A stretch of DNA of 34,656 nt from an uncultured Bacteroidales bacterium (GTDB lineage: Bacteria; Bacteroidota; Bacteroidia; Bacteroidales; Bacteroidaceae), in NCBI GenBank assembly GCA_902801485.1, contig CADCIP010000057.1, forward strand, positions 1 to 34,656, written 5' to 3'. Below are positions 6,481 through 15,852 of the stretch, in pieces. The position numbers were made by a program, and so were the translations under genes. The notes below the pieces were generated by a model that was given only the letters and a program-made list of their open reading frames with translations, searched no databases and was not told the DNA's origin. Numbering within the stretch: position 1 is the first letter of the stretch; each line of letters starts with the position of its first letter.

Positions 6481-6507
6481 CTTTTACAATTGAAAATTGA
6501 TAATTTA

Positions 6508-6536
6508 AGATTAGAGATTAGAGATTAGAGATTAGG
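6508..6536. repeat. Heptamer tandem array (AGAGATT) before ddl
   Basis: About four head-to-tail copies of a 7-base unit (GATTAGA) occur here. A similar array lies at about 12037-12074 between the TonB gene and pnuT. It is followed by GTTATA/GTTATC hexamers. No coding role. Confidence 0.7.
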
Positions 6537-6591
6537 GGTGAAAAATAAATAGTTATAGTTATCGTTATCGTTGACGTTATAATTGAGAATT

Positions 6592-7581
6592 ATGAATTCG
6601 GAAAAAAAGATTGTTGCGATTGTTTGCGGAGGTGATTCCTCCGAGCATGATGTAAGTATGCGCAGCGCTGCAGGAATAGCATCGTTCCTGGACAAAGAGC
6701 GCTATATAATATATAAGGTAGAGGTGCACGCCATGAAATGGGAGGCGCTCATTGGTGAAGATGAGAAGCGTACGCCTGTTGACAAAAATGATTTTTCGTT
6801 CCTTAACGAGAAAGGCGAACGCATTCGTCCCGACTACTGCTACATCACCATACACGGTGCTCCGGGCGAGAACGGTATTTTCCAGGGCTACCTCGACCTG
6901 ATAGGAATGTCCTACAGCACATGTAATGTACTCATCGAGGCAATGACTTACGACAAGTTCGTGCTGAACAACTATATGCGCAGCATGGGCGTATCGGTAG
7001 CCGACAGTCTGGTGGTAAAGATAGGACACGACCACGAGGTGAGCGATCAGGACATCATAGACCGCATAGGTCTGCCCTGTTTCGTAAAACCTGTTCGTGG
7101 CGGCTCTTCGTTCGGCACAACTAAAGTTAAAACCCCAGAAGCCCTTCGCCCTGCCATCGATTTTGCGTTGAAAGAAGGCGAGGATGTAATGGTTGAGGCC
7201 TTCATGCAGGGAACAGAGATTACCTGCGGCTGCTACAAGACCAAGAAGAACAGTGTGGTATTCCCTATCACTGAGGTAGTAACCACCAACGAGTTCTTCG
7301 ACTACGATGCCAAATACAACGGTCAGGTGGACGAAATAACTCCAGCTCGCATCAGTCAGCATCTGACAGAAAGAGTGCAGAAGCTTACCTCACTCATCTA
7401 TGATATCTTAGGCTGCCACGGCATCATCCGCGTGGATTACATCATCACAGCCGGCGACAAGATAAACATGCTGGAAATCAACACCACCCCTGGTATGACT
7501 GCTACCAGCTTCATCCCCCAGCAGGTTCGTGCCGCAGGACTGGACATTAAAGACGTACTGACGGATATAATTGAGAATTAA
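6592..7581 (+). CDS. ddl: D-alanine--D-alanine ligase
   Basis: This ATP-grasp enzyme joins two D-alanines for peptidoglycan precursors. I took the ATG at 6592 (MNSEKKIVAIVCGGDSSEHDVS), giving 329 residues; a TTG three codons upstream is less likely. Family marks are GGDSSEHDVS near the N-terminus, HGAPGENGIFQGYLDLIGMSY (most relatives have GEDG), the ATP-grasp segment VKPVRGGSSFGT, and the C-terminal EINTTPGMT with the metal-binding glutamate and asparagine. It lies downstream of the PASTA and rluD genes, about 140 bases of repeats away, and may share their transcript. Confidence 0.93.
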   Translation: MNSEKKIVAIVCGGDSSEHDVSMRSAAGIASFLDKERYIIYKVEVHAMKWEALIGEDEKRTPVDKNDFSFLNEKGERIRPDYCYITIHGAPGENGIFQGYLDLIGMSYSTCNVLIEAMTYDKFVLNNYMRSMGVSVADSLVVKIGHDHEVSDQDIIDRIGLPCFVKPVRGGSSFGTTKVKTPEALRPAIDFALKEGEDVMVEAFMQGTEITCGCYKTKKNSVVFPITEVVTTNEFFDYDAKYNGQVDEITPARISQHLTERVQKLTSLIYDILGCHGIIRVDYIITAGDKINMLEINTTPGMTATSFIPQQVRAAGLDIKDVLTDIIEN

Positions 7582-7597
7582 AAGTGTATGGTTGAGA

Positions 7598-7771
7598 GTT
7601 GAGAGTGTAGAGTTGAGAGTCAGTTGAAAAAGTTGAAGGCTGCGATTGAGTGAGAGGAGAAACGAAAGTCGCTTTCAGGCTATCCCGAGCGGAAGTATCC
7701 CGAGCGGAAGCAGTCTCGACCGCAGGTCATAGTTGCAAGTATGAAGTAATAAACTGGTTAAACTCTAAACT
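7598..7771 (+). repeat. Long dispersed repeat, copy 1 (inverted copy at 19716-19881)
   Basis: This 174-base segment matches the reverse complement of 19716-19881. The only differences I see are two small tandem duplications: a 15-base unit ending CGAGCGGAAG doubled here, and a 7-base unit doubled in the other copy. It begins with GAGAGTT heptamers and ends with CTCTAAACT units. Confidence 0.85.
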
Positions 7772-7836
7772 AAATAACTGACTCTAAACTCTAAACTAAA
7801 CAACTGACTCTAAACTCTAAACTAAAATAGACGCAA

Positions 7837-9000
7837 ATGGCAAGTGAATTCGATGCGATACGTCCGTATAACGACGATGAGATTCCTGGCGTAGTAAACG
7901 AACTACTCCACGACAGGCTGATGAATGCCCAGTTGAAAGCATTGCTCCCCTGGTTACCCAAGTGGCTTAGGAACGGAGTAATCCGACTGGCTTTCATAGG
8001 TGTACACAGCACGTTGGACTTTCAGCTGCGCTTCATGAAACCCATTGTCAGGTATATTCTTCGCAAATGCAGCAATGGTGCCACCTTCGAGCACAGCAAG
8101 ATAACAGCAGGCGAAGAGCGCTACACCTTTATGAGCAATCATCGCGATATCGTCTTGGATAGCGCCATTCTGGATTATCTGCTTCACATACATAAGTTTC
8201 CCACAACCTGCGAGATTGCCATTGGCGACAACCTGCTTATCTATCCTTGGATAGAGAAAGTAGTAAAACTGAACAAAGCCTTTACGGTTCGCAGGGGCTT
8301 GGGAGCCAAGGATTTGCTGAAGAGCAGTATGCTGATGAGTCAGTATATACATTATGCGGTGAACGAAAAGCACGAGAACATCTGGATTGCCCAGCGCGAG
8401 GGACGTGCCAAGGACAGTAGCGACACCACCCAGGAGAGCGTACTGAAGATGCTGGCCATGGGCTCGGAAGACGAGAATCCCGTGGAGCAACTGCGCGACC
8501 TGAACATTGTTCCCCTTACCATCAGCTACGAATACGACCCCTGCGACTATCTGAAGGCTACAGAGTTCCAGCTGAAACGCGATAACCCCGCCTACAAGAA
8601 GAGCAAGGCCGATGACGAGAAAAATATGCGCGAGGGTATCTGGGGCTTCAAGGGAGGTATCCATTATGAAGCAGCTCCGTGCATCAACACTTGGCTGGAC
8701 GAGCTGAAAGACCTCCCCAAGAACGAGTTCTTTACCGAGGTGGCTCACAGAATAGACTTGCAGATACACGCCGGCTACAAACTCTTCCCCGGCAACTACG
8801 TAGCAGCCGACATGCTGAACGGAACCACAGAGTTTGCCCAGCATTACACGCAGGAGCAGAAGAAGAAGTTCCTGGATTACCTGCAGCAGTGTCTGGATAA
8901 AATCGGAATCGAGAATAAAGACGAAGCCTTCCTGCGTGAACGACTGCTTACCATGTATGCCAACCCAGTCTTCAACAAGCAAAAAGCCCTGCAAGCATGA
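7837..9000 (+). CDS. PlsC/PlsB-like glycerophospholipid acyltransferase
   Basis: This 387-residue protein carries motifs of glycerolipid acyltransferases. At residues 101-109 it reads NHRDIVLDS, a block-I motif in which the second aspartate is one residue further from the histidine than in the standard HX4D. Later come FTVRRGLGAKDLL and AQREGRAKDSSDTTQES, resembling blocks II and III. It probably acylates a glycerol-phosphate or lysophospholipid at the inner membrane; the substrate cannot be read from sequence. It overlaps the following lipoprotein gene by four bases (ATGA), so the two are translationally coupled. Confidence 0.75.
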   Translation: MASEFDAIRPYNDDEIPGVVNELLHDRLMNAQLKALLPWLPKWLRNGVIRLAFIGVHSTLDFQLRFMKPIVRYILRKCSNGATFEHSKITAGEERYTFMSNHRDIVLDSAILDYLLHIHKFPTTCEIAIGDNLLIYPWIEKVVKLNKAFTVRRGLGAKDLLKSSMLMSQYIHYAVNEKHENIWIAQREGRAKDSSDTTQESVLKMLAMGSEDENPVEQLRDLNIVPLTISYEYDPCDYLKATEFQLKRDNPAYKKSKADDEKNMREGIWGFKGGIHYEAAPCINTWLDELKDLPKNEFFTEVAHRIDLQIHAGYKLFPGNYVAADMLNGTTEFAQHYTQEQKKKFLDYLQQCLDKIGIENKDEAFLRERLLTMYANPVFNKQKALQA

Positions 9001-9605
9001 AACACCGTTCCCTTCTTACATTGGGCCTCATCTGCCTGACGGCTTTTGTTTCATCCTGTAACAAAAGCGAAGATGACACCTACCCCAGCATCATTACAGA
9101 GATGGCTGACTTATACACAGACGGGCAAGGGGTAATGGAGAAGTTTACTACCGATGCCGGTGTAACCTACAAGATTGTAAATGGTAAAGGCGGACTGAAA
9201 GCAAACGTCCTATACCGTATTCTTTGCGGCTATGTTCCATCTGGAGAAAATGCCACAGTCTATCAGGTTCAGAGCGCTTATTATCTTCGCGACAGCACAA
9301 AGATTGCCAAGACCGATCCAACAGGTGTGAAGAGCGCTTGGCGAGCAGGTAAGTATATCAATATGTACCTCAGCCCACTCACACAAGGCGGGACACAGTA
9401 CTGGGGATTCATCACAGACAGCATAAAGGACGGGCACGCATGGGTAAGTCTGTACCATAATCAGAATGCCGACCCGCTCTCATACACCCAACCCACATAC
9501 GCCAGCCTGCCCGTCGATAGCATCAAAGGCATACGGGAAGGCGACATTATTACCTTGTGTATTAACACCTTTAACGGCCTACAGACATGGAACTTCAAGA
9601 AATAA
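8997..9605 (+). CDS. NigD-like lipoprotein
   Basis: This 202-residue protein has a lipoprotein signal peptide ([24 protein letters not shown], lipobox cysteine C21), so it is likely anchored in the outer or inner membrane. The start of the mature part ([17 protein letters not shown]) and the beta-rich remainder resemble NigD-like proteins of Bacteroidales, whose function is unknown. It overlaps the preceding acyltransferase by four bases and the following mnmA by 19, so the three genes form a tight operon. The family assignment is from memory of the pattern and is moderate. Confidence 0.65.
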   Translation: MKHRSLLTLGLICLTAFVSSCNKSEDDTYPSIITEMADLYTDGQGVMEKFTTDAGVTYKIVNGKGGLKANVLYRILCGYVPSGENATVYQVQSAYYLRDSTKIAKTDPTGVKSAWRAGKYINMYLSPLTQGGTQYWGFITDSIKDGHAWVSLYHNQNADPLSYTQPTYASLPVDSIKGIREGDIITLCINTFNGLQTWNFKK

Positions 9606-10684
9606 AAGGCTCCGTTGCCGTACTGATATCCGGAGGTGTGGATAGCGCCGTTGTGGTACACCAGCTTTGTGAAGCTGGTTTGAAACCCGACCTTCACTAT
9701 ATCAAAATAGGTATGGAGGGCGAGGATTCTTCCTGCTCTGCCGAAGAGGATATCGAACTCTCGCAGGCTACCGCCCAGAAGTACGGGCTGAAGTTGGAGG
9801 TCACCGATTTGCAGAAGGAATACTGGGAACAGGTAGTAGGCTACGCCATAGAGCGTGTAAAGAAAGGTCTGACGCCCAACCCCGATGTGATGTGCAACCG
9901 ACTGATTAAGTTCGGGGCCTTCGAAGAGCGCATAGGACATCAGTACGACTATATCGCCACAGGACATTACGCTACGAACGTTGAGAAGGATGGCCTGATG
10001 TGGTTGGGAACAGCTAAAGACCCGATAAAGGACCAGACCGATTTCCTGGCTCAGCTTTCTTATGATCAGTTGCGCCACACCATATTCCCTATCGGACACC
10101 TGATGAAGGAAGAAGTACGCCAGATAGCCTTGGATGCCAAGTTGCCCAGTGCCAGAAGAAAGGACAGTCAGGGTATCTGCTTCCTGGGCAAGATAAACTA
10201 CAACGATTTCCTGCGCAAGTTTATGGGCGAGCAGGAAGGAAAGGTGATAGACATAGAAACGGGCAAGGTGGTAGGTCACCATCGCGGCTTCTGGTTCCAC
10301 ACCATCGGTCAGCGCAAAGGCTTAGGCTTAGGTGGCGGCCCTTGGTTCGTAGTCAAGAAGAACATCAAGAAGAATATCATCTTCGTGGCACACGGATGGG
10401 ACACCCAGTTGCAGTACGGACACGATTTCCGCCTGGCCGACATGCACTTCATCACCCGCAATCCATGGGATGAGACTCCCATGAACCTGCCCGTTCAATT
10501 TAAGATCCGGCATGTTGACCATTTTCTGCCGGGCTTCATTTCCCTTGACGAAGAAGGGTATCACATACATTCCGACGAACCCATACAAGGCATCGCCCCC
10601 GGTCAGTTCGGCTGCATTTACGATGCCGATGCCAAAATTTGCTACGGCAGCGGCGAGATAAGTATCTATAAGGATAGAGGATAA
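9587..10684 (+). CDS. mnmA: tRNA-specific 2-thiouridylase
   Basis: MnmA transfers sulfur to U34 of glutamate, glutamine and lysine tRNAs, using ATP to adenylate the base. The N-terminal PP-loop SGGVDS is at residues 14-19. [13 protein letters not shown] provides the first catalytic cysteine and SQGICFLGK the second. The C-terminal beta domains continue through [21 protein letters not shown]. The length of 365 residues is normal. The start overlaps the NigD-like gene by 19 bases. It converges on the thiamine operon across a hairpin terminator. Confidence 0.93.
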   Translation: MELQEIKGSVAVLISGGVDSAVVVHQLCEAGLKPDLHYIKIGMEGEDSSCSAEEDIELSQATAQKYGLKLEVTDLQKEYWEQVVGYAIERVKKGLTPNPDVMCNRLIKFGAFEERIGHQYDYIATGHYATNVEKDGLMWLGTAKDPIKDQTDFLAQLSYDQLRHTIFPIGHLMKEEVRQIALDAKLPSARRKDSQGICFLGKINYNDFLRKFMGEQEGKVIDIETGKVVGHHRGFWFHTIGQRKGLGLGGGPWFVVKKNIKKNIIFVAHGWDTQLQYGHDFRLADMHFITRNPWDETPMNLPVQFKIRHVDHFLPGFISLDEEGYHIHSDEPIQGIAPGQFGCIYDADAKICYGSGEISIYKDRG

Positions 10685-10714
10685 AGACGATGTATTTAAT
10701 TGATAATTGAAAAC

Positions 10715-10743
10715 GTTTTTGTTAACGTTACGTTAACGAAAAC
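10715..10743. terminator. Bidirectional terminator between mnmA and thiamine pyrophosphokinase
   Basis: GTTTTTGTTAACG and CGTTAACGAAAAC form a 13-bp stem with one G-U pair and a three-base loop. The T- and A-rich ends suit termination from both sides. It sits between convergent genes. Downstream, about 10765-10815 is a degenerate array of AACCTGAAA/AACCTCAAA units. Confidence 0.65.
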
Positions 10744-10820
10744 TCTTTAATCTGAAACTTATAACCTCAAAACCTGAAAACCTGAAACCTCAAAACCTAA
10801 AACCTTATAACCTGAAAACT

Positions 10821-11420
10821 TTATATATACGTCTGGTAAACCATATAATATCCATCGGCATCAATGGAGAACGCATCAGCAAGTGCTTCATTGAGCGTCC
10901 CCTGCCACCATTGTTCGTAAGCATAGGAGTTCCACCGCAGTCCTTCTGACTGGATGCGGGTACAACCGAAATTAAAGATACTCACTTGCTGACCGGCAAA
11001 GGAACGGAAGATTTGAGGGCCGCAGACAGGCATAAAGAAACCATAGTCGGTAAACATCATGCCGTGAACGCCGAATTCGCGGAAATAGCGCATCAGCAAA
11101 GAGATATTACCCAGCGTATGGTCTTCACGTAAACCCGTAGCACCGACATAGGCTATATCATGCCAGCCCTGTTGCAGGCAGTAACGCGTAGCCTTTGTCA
11201 GGTCGTTGTCTTCCTGTTCATCTATGCGGATAAGCCGGTCGTGGTATTCGGCAGGGACGCTATCACCGTCACCCACTACAGCCTCAGCATGAGGGACATG
11301 ACTGATGGCCCCATCACATGCAATGATATGGGAAGCCTGATCTAACACACCAAGAGGAACCTGGTGAGCAGGAAACTGACCGTTCGCCACAATAACGGCA
11401 TCAAACTGTACCTTCTTCAT
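10821..11420 (-). CDS. thiN: Thiamine pyrophosphokinase
   Basis: The enzyme converts thiamine to thiamine pyrophosphate with ATP, trapping imported vitamin in the cytoplasm. The 199-residue protein has the family marks ACDGA, VVGDGDSVP and EQEDNDLTKATRYC, then GATGLREDHTLGN, which line the nucleotide and thiamine sites. It overlaps the upstream pnuT-like gene by 20 bases and is the last gene of the riboswitch-controlled operon. The context strongly supports thiamine as the substrate. The name tnr3 is used for the Bacteroides counterpart. Confidence 0.9.
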   Translation of the reverse strand: MKKVQFDAVIVANGQFPAHQVPLGVLDQASHIIACDGAISHVPHAEAVVGDGDSVPAEYHDRLIRIDEQEDNDLTKATRYCLQQGWHDIAYVGATGLREDHTLGNISLLMRYFREFGVHGMMFTDYGFFMPVCGPQIFRSFAGQQVSIFNFGCTRIQSEGLRWNSYAYEQWWQGTLNEALADAFSIDADGYYMVYQTYI

Positions 11421-12009
11421 GCTTCTTCTTTTTTACTTTCAACATCGTTTTCCACTTGAAATATCCTGCTATGGCAATGATAACATAAAGAGCAAAGAGG
11501 CCGGCCCTGAAAGGAATACCTTTCTGCACATAGAGTGTACAGCCTACTGCATCCACCACTATCCAGAAGAGCCACTGCTCGATGAACTTACGCGCCAAAG
11601 CCCACAGTCCTATGAACGAAAGGGCATTGGTAAACGAATCCAACACGGGAACCGTTGAGTTGGTCCACGTTACCAATATATAATAGGTAATTCCCCAGGA
11701 TACAAAGAAACAGATGGTAACAGGCAAATACATGCTGCGCGGCATGTGGATAATCGGAAGCGGTTCACGTTTCTTGCGCGTCTTCTTGAACTTCCAGATA
11801 CAAAGGCCATAAATAGCAGCCAACGTATAGTAGCACGACATACCGGCATCGCCATAGAGTCCGTGCTGCAGGAATAGAACCACCTCAAGAGCCGGCATGA
11901 TAATTCCGACTATCCATAGGAAAATACTGGCACGATACTCCAGCCAGATATAAATCAGACCCAGTATCGTTGTCAGTATGTCAAGCCAATGTAATGTCAG
12001 GAACTCCAT
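11401..12009 (-). CDS. pnuT: PnuC-family transporter, probably thiamine-specific (PnuT)
   Basis: This 202-residue inner-membrane protein has about seven hydrophobic helices and the PnuC-type features WLEYRAS near the N-terminus and GLYGDAGMSCYYTLAAIYGLCIW in the middle. PnuC relatives carry vitamin precursors by facilitated diffusion. Lying between a TPP-riboswitch-controlled receptor and thiamine pyrophosphokinase, this one most likely carries thiamine; nicotinamide riboside is the alternative from homology alone. Translation is coupled to the kinase by a 20-base overlap. A heptamer array separates it from the TonB gene. Confidence 0.85.
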   Translation of the reverse strand: MEFLTLHWLDILTTILGLIYIWLEYRASIFLWIVGIIMPALEVVLFLQHGLYGDAGMSCYYTLAAIYGLCIWKFKKTRKKREPLPIIHMPRSMYLPVTICFFVSWGITYYILVTWTNSTVPVLDSFTNALSFIGLWALARKFIEQWLFWIVVDAVGCTLYVQKGIPFRAGLFALYVIIAIAGYFKWKTMLKVKKKKHEEGTV

Positions 12010-12036
12010 AAGTTTTTTTATTATAGGTTAAAGATT

Positions 12037-12074
12037 AGGGATTAGGGATTAGAGATTAGAGATTAGAGATTAGA
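12037..12074. repeat. Heptamer tandem array between the TonB gene and pnuT
   Basis: About five copies of a 7-base unit, drifting from GATTAGG to GATTAGA, fill the gap and run up to the TonB stop codon. The type is the same as at 6508-6536. Confidence 0.7.
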
Positions 12075-14397
12075 AGTTAATTGAAAGGTGTGCCATTACA
12101 TTAAACGGAGCAGAGGGTGCAAAACCTGCTGCACCGCTGTCACGAACTCCCCACTCGTTGACGGCCTTGATGGTACCATTATCATTAATCAGCTGTGGAG
12201 CAGCCCAGCCGTTATTATCGAATTTGGCCGAGAAGATATTGTAGAGAGTCACGCCAGCCGTAATATCTTTAATACCGAACTTCTTCAACGAGAAGCTGTA
12301 GCTAAGGTCCACATTGGTACAGAAATGATTCTTCAACTGCAATGTCTCGTAAGTGGTATTACCGTTTTCATCCTTGCACTCCATATCCTTGAATCCGGTA
12401 TTGGTCAGGTACTGGTCACTGATATACTGACTCTGTACAGAAGCCTTCATGCCCTTATAGCTAAAGGTAAGGATGTTGTTCAGGATAAAGTTAGGCGAGA
12501 AGGCCAGCGGCTGGTCACCCAGATTAACGTTAGTGCCGTCTGTCAGCGTTACCACCATATCCTTCACACGGTTTCTGGAGAAAGTAGCATTGGCATCCCA
12601 ACGGAACCAGTCAACGGGCATCCATGCTGCTTCCAGCTCAAGACCCAGGCGATAGCTGTTTTCAAGATTCTTTGTCAGCGCCTCACCAATGGCATTCAGT
12701 TCACCTGTCAACACCAGCTGGTCCTTGTAGTCCATCCAGTAGATATTGGCTCCTGCCGTAAAGTGTTTACTTTGGAACTTATAACCAACCTCCAGGTCAT
12801 TCAGTCTCTCGGGACGGGCCTTTGTATCTTCGCGGTCGGGGTTGGCAATCTGCTGCATAAAGTTATTGCGTACGGGTTCCTTATGTCCTATGCCATACGA
12901 AGCATATACCCTGTGCTGACTGTTGATATCGTAGTTGATACCGAATTTCGGATTAAAGAAATTATACTGATTATCTATAACATAGCTTTTGTCCCTATTC
13001 ACGCCGTACATCACCGTAGGGTCTTGCAGTTTATAACCCACATGACGGTACTGAAGGTCAACAAAAGCATTCAGTCCGCTAACAAACTCATAAGTTGCCT
13101 TGCCATAAAAGTTAAAATCAGTCTTGCGCGAATGGTTACGATAGTATTCAAAGTCAGGCAACAGAGCAGCCGGCTCTGCTACCGTGGTAACCACTCCGGG
13201 TTTAGTCCATACAATACGGCCGAACTGGTCACCCAGATATTGATTCCATCCCCCACCGACAATAACATCCAGATTCCTTTTGTTGTTATAGTTCAGTGAT
13301 GCCACGAAACCATAGAAGTCATTGTCCATCTTCTGCTGGTCAGCCAGATCCTCTACCACACGGTCGTCTGTGCTCAGTCCGAACGATGCCCAGGACTTAC
13401 CGTACCACATCTGCGTGTCAGCACTCTGGTACTGCTGATAATAACCGTTACCCTTGGTATAGTGCAGTCCCACGTTAGAACTGAGATTACGGGTTATCTG
13501 CTGGTTCCATATCAGCTGATAGTTCTGCTGGTGGTAATTGTCTGTCTGGTCCTCGTAATAGCTGTTAGGATTGCCATTGGCATCATAGCCCATCACGCCG
13601 CATGAGTTATAGGTACGCCCGTATAGGCCCTGTTCGTACTTCGACGTATAGTTCCAGGCATGGTATGTTTCCTCAATGCCGTTCCAGGTCAGGAACTTCA
13701 CCACCGTATTGTTGCCAAACCAACCGGCCTGCAGGAAATAAGAGTTCAACTTTGTCGAGGCACGGTCCAGGTAGCCCTGTGAACCGATGTTCGACAAACG
13801 ACCCTGGATACCCCAGTGACCGCCCAGCATACCAGAACTGAAGCGCAGTGTCTCCTTATGACTTGCATAAGAGCCACCGCTGACGTCAATTCCCAGATAA
13901 GGCTTCGCTCCGATACTTTCCGTCAGCATATTCAGTGTAGCACCGAAGGCACCCGCTCCGTTTGTACTGGTTCCTACGCCACGCTGAATCTGCATCGACT
14001 GAACGCTGGATGCGAAGTCACCCATGTTCACCCAGAAAACAGAAGCGCTTTCAGCATCGTTCAAGGGGATACCGTTAGCCGTAATATTGATACGTGACGG
14101 GTCAGTACCACGAACACGCAGACTGGTGTAGCCAATTCCGTTACCAGCGTCCGATGTCGTGGTGATGCTGGGCGTCAGGCTCAGCAAGTAAGGCACATCC
14201 ATTCCATAATTCAATCCTCTCAACTGCTCTTTTGTCAGATTGGTATAGGCTATTGGCGTTTTCTTGGTAGCTCTTAGCGCCTTTACCGTCACTTCAGTCA
14301 GATGATCCACTTTTGCAGAATCTGCCTGCTGAGCAGATACACTGCAGAAACCGGCTGCCCCTGCTAACAGTGCAGCACTCAAAAACAATCTTTTCAT
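12070..14397 (-). CDS. TonB-dependent outer-membrane receptor for thiamine (OMPthi-like)
   Basis: This 775-residue outer-membrane transporter starts with a signal peptide (MKRLFLSAALLAGAAGFCSVSAQQ). A TonB-box-like EVTVKALRATKKTPIAYTN follows, then a plug domain with SLRVRGTDPSRINITANGIPLNDAE and QRGVGTSTNGAGAFGATLNM, and a beta-barrel ending in phenylalanine (AHLSINF), the usual barrel signal. There is no N-terminal carboxypeptidase-like extension, unlike SusC. It is the first gene after a TPP riboswitch and is followed by a PnuT-like transporter and thiamine pyrophosphokinase, so thiamine or its phosphate is the likely ligand. Confidence 0.9.
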   Translation of the reverse strand: MKRLFLSAALLAGAAGFCSVSAQQADSAKVDHLTEVTVKALRATKKTPIAYTNLTKEQLRGLNYGMDVPYLLSLTPSITTTSDAGNGIGYTSLRVRGTDPSRINITANGIPLNDAESASVFWVNMGDFASSVQSMQIQRGVGTSTNGAGAFGATLNMLTESIGAKPYLGIDVSGGSYASHKETLRFSSGMLGGHWGIQGRLSNIGSQGYLDRASTKLNSYFLQAGWFGNNTVVKFLTWNGIEETYHAWNYTSKYEQGLYGRTYNSCGVMGYDANGNPNSYYEDQTDNYHQQNYQLIWNQQITRNLSSNVGLHYTKGNGYYQQYQSADTQMWYGKSWASFGLSTDDRVVEDLADQQKMDNDFYGFVASLNYNNKRNLDVIVGGGWNQYLGDQFGRIVWTKPGVVTTVAEPAALLPDFEYYRNHSRKTDFNFYGKATYEFVSGLNAFVDLQYRHVGYKLQDPTVMYGVNRDKSYVIDNQYNFFNPKFGINYDINSQHRVYASYGIGHKEPVRNNFMQQIANPDREDTKARPERLNDLEVGYKFQSKHFTAGANIYWMDYKDQLVLTGELNAIGEALTKNLENSYRLGLELEAAWMPVDWFRWDANATFSRNRVKDMVVTLTDGTNVNLGDQPLAFSPNFILNNILTFSYKGMKASVQSQYISDQYLTNTGFKDMECKDENGNTTYETLQLKNHFCTNVDLSYSFSLKKFGIKDITAGVTLYNIFSAKFDNNGWAAPQLINDNGTIKAVNEWGVRDSGAAGFAPSAPFNVMAHLSINF

Positions 14398-14426
14398 CGA
14401 TTTCTAAAATATTTAATGTTCATAAC

Positions 14427-14515
14427 TCTCTACGCCAGCATTACCTGGTTCAGATTAATGGGTATATTCTCAGCACTCACCAACTGGTGAGGCACCCCGG
14501 CGAAAGTTACCCCTC
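14427..14515 (-). promoter_or_regulatory. TPP riboswitch (THI element)
   Basis: On the minus strand the conserved blocks appear in order: GAGGGGTAAC, GGGGTGCC, the P3 stem CTCACCAGTTGGTGAG, GTGCTGAGA, ATACCC, CTGAACCAGGTAATGC and TGGCGTAGAGAG. These are the thi-box core and the pyrophosphate-sensing helix. It lies in the leader of the TonB receptor, 30 bases before the start codon, so binding of TPP should switch the whole operon off. The short distance suggests control of translation initiation or of a terminator overlapping the start. Confidence 0.95.
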
Positions 14516-14529
14516 GCTGTTTTGCGATG

Positions 14530-14537
14530 CAAAATTA
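14530..14537 (-). promoter_or_regulatory. -7 box upstream of the TPP riboswitch
   Basis: The minus strand reads TAATTTTG at this place, matching TAnnTTTG, and predicts a start at the edge of the aptamer. No good TTTG was found 19-21 bases upstream. Confidence 0.5.
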
Positions 14538-14545
14538 TAAAGAAA

Positions 14546-14798
14546 AGATAATATAAGGAAGAAAAGAACGATTTTTCTTTTCTTATTTTTCTCACAACCA
14601 CCCGCCATCCCACCATCACAACTGGGTAGTTGTTCCCCTTTGTGGGGCCGTAGCCACATTCAGTGGCTACTCTAAAGACCCCAGTCGCCTGCTTACGTCA
14701 AGGTTTCGGTATGGCTCACAAGCTTTCGCCCTTTGGGTGAGCCATGATTATTTCAAGTCGTATAGCGATGGAGTTGCCCATCGCCAAAGCACTTCGTT
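14546..14798. other. Hairpin-rich gene-free stretch between the thiamine operon and argF'
   Basis: No gene was found. There are three simple hairpins: GTAGCCAC-ATTCA-GTGGCTAC (14650-14670), ATGGCTCAC with GTGAGCCAT (14711-14745), and GCGATGG with CCATCGC (14765-14782). The last lies 17 bases after the argF' stop on the minus strand and could be its terminator, but it lacks a clear T-run. Confidence 0.5.
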
Positions 14799-15800
<1,002 letters not shown>

Positions 15801-15852
15801 TGAAAGGTTAGAAGTTATTGGTTATGGGTTATTGAGCTCTTTAAATAAAGAG

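Noticed and set aside
6577-7362. Minus-strand frame of 261 residues
   Set aside because: Shadow of ddl.
7954-8994. Long minus-strand frame of 346 residues
   Set aside because: Antisense shadow of the PlsC-like acyltransferase gene, with no recognisable domain or leader.
12088-13299. Plus-strand frame of 403 residues
   Set aside because: Antisense to the TonB receptor; composition is that of a reversed beta-barrel gene.
14650-14745. Hairpins as a tRNA or small RNA gene
   Set aside because: The stems are isolated, with no cloverleaf, no T-loop sequence and no promoter box nearby.
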